From contig JACRDV010000125.1 in assembly GCA_024860865.1 (NCBI GenBank), positions 1 to 15,028 on the forward strand: a stretch of 15,028 bases of DNA, written 5' to 3'. Of this stretch, positions 13,804 through 15,028 are shown in pieces. The position numbers and the translations under genes were made by a program. Position 1 is the stretch's first letter. Each line of letters begins with the position of its first letter. The notes under the pieces are model-generated. The model did no database searches and was not told where the DNA came from. It saw nothing but the letters and a program-made list of their open reading frames with translations. Source of the DNA: JACRDV01 sp024860865 [NCBI: Methanobacteriota archaeon]. GTDB lineage: Archaea; JACRDV01.

Positions 13804-14175
13804 CTAGGCAAATGGAATAACCACATCACATTCGGTTATTATTTTAAATATTTCTTCACGAGTCATGATTTCTGCTTCTTTAATGAATTTTTTAATACCA
13901 CGAGCTTCAGCTGATTCCTTGTCTACAATAAGCCGGCCGTTCATGGCCATAAATGTCTCAATATTCCCTTTTAGATGCCTAGCATCTTTAGTTAGGATTA
14001 CATCAGGTTTTATGGCTTCTGGATTTAACTCTGTGGCAGACCAGACTCCATCGTCCAAAAATATGATAATAACTTTGTCGTCATAAAACGTTAATCCAAG
14101 ACCACTTCTTATAGCTTCTAGGCTCTTCACATTGTTTAAAGGGGTGCTTCTAATGATAACTGCAATATTTTTCAT
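13804..14175 (-). CDS. DsrF/TusC-like sulfur-relay subunit
   Basis: This 123-aa DsrE/F-fold protein starts MKNIAVIIRSTPLNNVKSLE and carries the family segment IIIFLDDGVW (36-45). It ends with an FKIITECDVVIPFA strand. The ATG at 14175 overlaps the upstream stop as ATGA, and GGTGGAG precedes it, so a GTG three codons earlier is less likely. TusC-type subunits lack the catalytic cysteine and serve structurally in the heterohexamer; the only cysteine visible (near the C-terminus) agrees with that. It is translationally coupled to the dsrE-like gene. Confidence 0.85.
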   Translation of the reverse strand: MKNIAVIIRSTPLNNVKSLEAIRSGLGLTFYDDKVIIIFLDDGVWSATELNPEAIKPDVILTKDARHLKGNIETFMAMNGRLIVDKESAEARGIKKFIKEAEIMTREEIFKIITECDVVIPFA

Positions 14176-14483
14176 AATCTCCACCCGAATCCCAAAATGC
14201 GGTCTGCTTCTGTAACTATTTGTGCCCAGTCAGTTTGACTGCCAAATACAAATCCTTCCACTTCTTTTACTGCTCTCTGCTCTGCATTATGTGCACATAC
14301 AATGATTTTAGCTCCGGCTTTAATCAATTCTTTAAATTGCTCAGTTGGCACACAATACGTACCATCATCCATTATAAAAATAGAAACTTCATACTTTTGT
14401 TCTAGAGCATGTTTAGTCAATTGTATTACAGTATAAAAATCTTCGGTAAAAGGCGAATTTGTCAACAATATTCCAAGTTTCAT
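14172..14483 (-). CDS. DsrE/TusD-like sulfur-relay subunit
   Basis: This 103-aa protein is first in the operon. It begins MKLGILLTNSPFTEDFYTV, has FIMDDGTYCV (36-45) and IIVCAHNAEQRAV, where Cys63 corresponds to the persulfide-carrying cysteine of TusD/DsrE (VCVAAAQRRG-like context). The start is the ATG at 14483, because GGAGGT (14491-14496) lies exactly 7 nt upstream; an earlier in-frame start adding eight residues would bury that site in the coding region. The gene order E-F-H matches tusD-tusC-tusB. No TusA, TusE or sulfite reductase gene is in view, so the acceptor is unknown; tRNA thiolation is a reasonable inference. Confidence 0.88.
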   Translation of the reverse strand: MKLGILLTNSPFTEDFYTVIQLTKHALEQKYEVSIFIMDDGTYCVPTEQFKELIKAGAKIIVCAHNAEQRAVKEVEGFVFGSQTDWAQIVTEADRILGFGWRL

Positions 14484-14522
14484 GTTTTCTACCTCCTCAT
14501 ATGACAAAAAAGCACTGGAAAG

Positions 14523-14556
14523 TTTGAATTTATTTCAAAATAAAATACATATAAAT
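14523..14556 (-). promoter_or_regulatory. TATA box plus inverted repeat upstream of dsrEFH
   Basis: A TATA-like TTTATATG (14546-14556, minus) is followed about 20-25 nt downstream by TTTGAA-TTTAT-TTCAAA (14523-14539), a perfect 6-bp inverted repeat at the expected transcription start. This placement suits a repressor operator; no regulator is identified. Confidence 0.4.
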
Positions 14557-14619
14557 ACTAACCCAATCTATTCGCAAATGAAAGTTTAGTGGACCCGTCG
14601 GGATTTGAACCCGAGGCCT

Positions 14620-14639
14620 TTTGTGGAGCTCAATGCCCA
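14620..14639 (-). other. BHB intron of tRNA-Ala at 43/44 (20 nt)
   Basis: Central helix UGUG/CACA; bulges AAU and AAA cut as AA^U and AA^A. The intron tip is GGGC-AUUGA-GCUC. Removal leaves a 5-nt variable loop AGGCC. Confidence 0.88.
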
Positions 14640-14660
14640 TTCACATGCCAAGCGAACGCT

Positions 14661-14685
14661 ATTGGCCGGAACTTTTATATTCCGT
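14661..14685 (-). other. BHB intron of tRNA-Ala at 22/23 in the D-stem (25 nt)
   Basis: Bulges AGA and AUA cut as AG^A and AU^A. The intron tip is a CGGAA/UUCCG helix. The central helix UGGA/GCCA has an A-G mismatch at its inner end. Removal rebuilds the 3' strand GAGC of the D-stem. Confidence 0.82.
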
Positions 14686-14844
14686 CTTCCAGCTGAGCTA
14701 CGGGCCCACATTGTTTAGATTAATTATATTTTTTCTTTATCTATATGAAAATTTTTGAAGTTTGGTTTTTTGTAATTATAATTATAAAATACTACTAATC
14801 TCATTGATGGGCAATATCTCTTGAATTGGCCAAAAAACAAAACT

Positions 14845-15028
14845 CTATCGGATGCGCTCTCGGCTAAGATCTTTTGTTTGCCAACTATACTCTCGTATCC
14901 TTTTTGATCTACCAAAACCACAGGCGGAACAGTATTTTTTAGTCATATTATATGACCGCCTACCGCAACGTCGACAACGAATATGAACTTTCTTTTGATA
15001 CTTTCCGAAAGACGGTGTTCCTTTGGTC
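14845..15028 (-). CDS. rpl37e: Ribosomal protein eL37, lacking only the first two bases
   Basis: The minus-strand frame reads (M)[18 protein letters not shown], then [20 protein letters not shown], ending [12 protein letters not shown] before TAG. The last base of the window is the G of a start codon whose first two bases lie outside, so the 61-aa protein is otherwise complete. It is a zinc-ribbon component of the large ribosomal subunit with ligands Cys19, Cys22, Cys34 and Cys37. It is found only in archaea and eukaryotes, which fixes the domain of the host. Confidence 0.95.
   Translation of the reverse strand, partial: TKGTPSFGKYQKKVHIRCRRCGRRSYNMTKKYCSACGFGRSKRIREYSWQTKDLSRERIR

Larger units (their letters stand above)
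14590..14707 (-). tRNA. tRNA-Ala(GGC) with introns at 22/23 and 43/44
   Basis: Acceptor GGGCCCG/CGGGUCC contains the G3-U70 wobble that identifies tRNA-Ala. Anticodon stem UUCGC/GUGAA with loop UUGGCAU (GGC, 14647-14649). T-arm UCGGG-UUCAAAU-CCCGA. The anticodon loop is intact, but the D-stem and variable loop are interrupted. Removing 25 and 20 nt gives D-arm GCUC-AGCUGGAA-GAGC, variable loop AGGCC and a standard 72 nt plus A73. CCA is not encoded. It is transcribed from an AT-rich TATA-like region at about 14725-14740, downstream of eL37. Confidence 0.95.

Noticed and set aside
14724-14921. 65-aa minus-strand [14 protein letters not shown]...
   Set aside because: It lies in another frame over eL37, which has an unmistakable zinc ribbon; the ORF is a shadow.
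1-15028. CRISPR array, insertion sequence or prophage
   Set aside because: No regularly spaced repeats, intact transposase or phage genes were seen on either strand.

Overview
The window (about 36% GC) comes from an archaeon. Supporting evidence: ribosomal protein eL37, an AK6/Fap7-type kinase, the short archaeal form of adenylosuccinate synthetase, TATA/BRE-type promoters, a probably leaderless glmS, and four tRNA genes whose introns follow the archaeal bulge-helix-bulge (BHB) rule. The lineage is not certain. An intron-rich tRNA set with introns outside the anticodon loop is known from Thermoproteales and some deep or DPANN-like lineages. Having PurA, PyrG, GlmS and ArgD together argues against a heavily reduced symbiont.

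Layout. 1-467: the end of a VapB-like antitoxin and a frame-disrupted VapC/PIN toxin. 468-1031: no gene recognised. 1032-1985 (-): HtpX protease. 2055-2450 (-): TrmO-like tRNA methyltransferase, divergent from a rhomboid protease at 2647-3288 (+). 3609-5344 (-): argD and AK6 kinase, overlapping by one base. 5538-7171 (-): CTP synthase pyrG, whose 5' part is cut by two tiny BHB introns. 7286-7405 (-): a 39-aa cysteine-rich protein. 7857-8876 (+): purA. 9042-9571 (+): a DUF4258-like/YgiT-AbrB toxin-antitoxin pair. 9841-12132 (-): glmS with an in-frame 158-aa mini-intein. 12627-13126 (-): a tRNA-like remnant, then tRNA-Gly, tRNA-Phe and tRNA-Val. 13541-14483 (-): a dsrH-dsrF-dsrE (tusBCD-like) sulfur-relay operon. 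14590-14707 (-): tRNA-Ala. 14845-15028 (-): eL37, almost complete.

The main discovery is in pyrG. The conserved N-terminus (VKYIFVTGG...) lies upstream of the long open frame but is interrupted by 19 and 22 nt. Each interruption folds as a BHB motif with a 4-bp central helix and two 3-nt bulges. Cutting after the second base of every bulge removes exactly the extra bases, restores the frame and rebuilds the P-loop GLGKG and the DPYLNVDAG motif. The same rule, worked out independently, restores cloverleaf tRNAs from six introns in the four tRNA genes here: Gly 37/38; Val 37/38; Phe D-loop and T-loop; Ala 22/23 and 43/44. So the tRNA-splicing machinery probably also processes the pyrG mRNA. Together with the GlmS intein, three post-transcriptional excisions fall inside conserved active-site segments of two metabolic enzymes.

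Two genes (pyrG and the AK6 kinase) have good Shine-Dalgarno sequences but no AUG/GUG/UUG where the conserved N-terminus must begin, which suggests near-cognate initiation. Functional themes are nucleotide synthesis (PyrG, PurA, AK6), amino sugar and amino acid synthesis (GlmS, ArgD), membrane proteolysis (HtpX, rhomboid) and tRNA maturation or modification (tRNAs, TrmO, DsrEFH).
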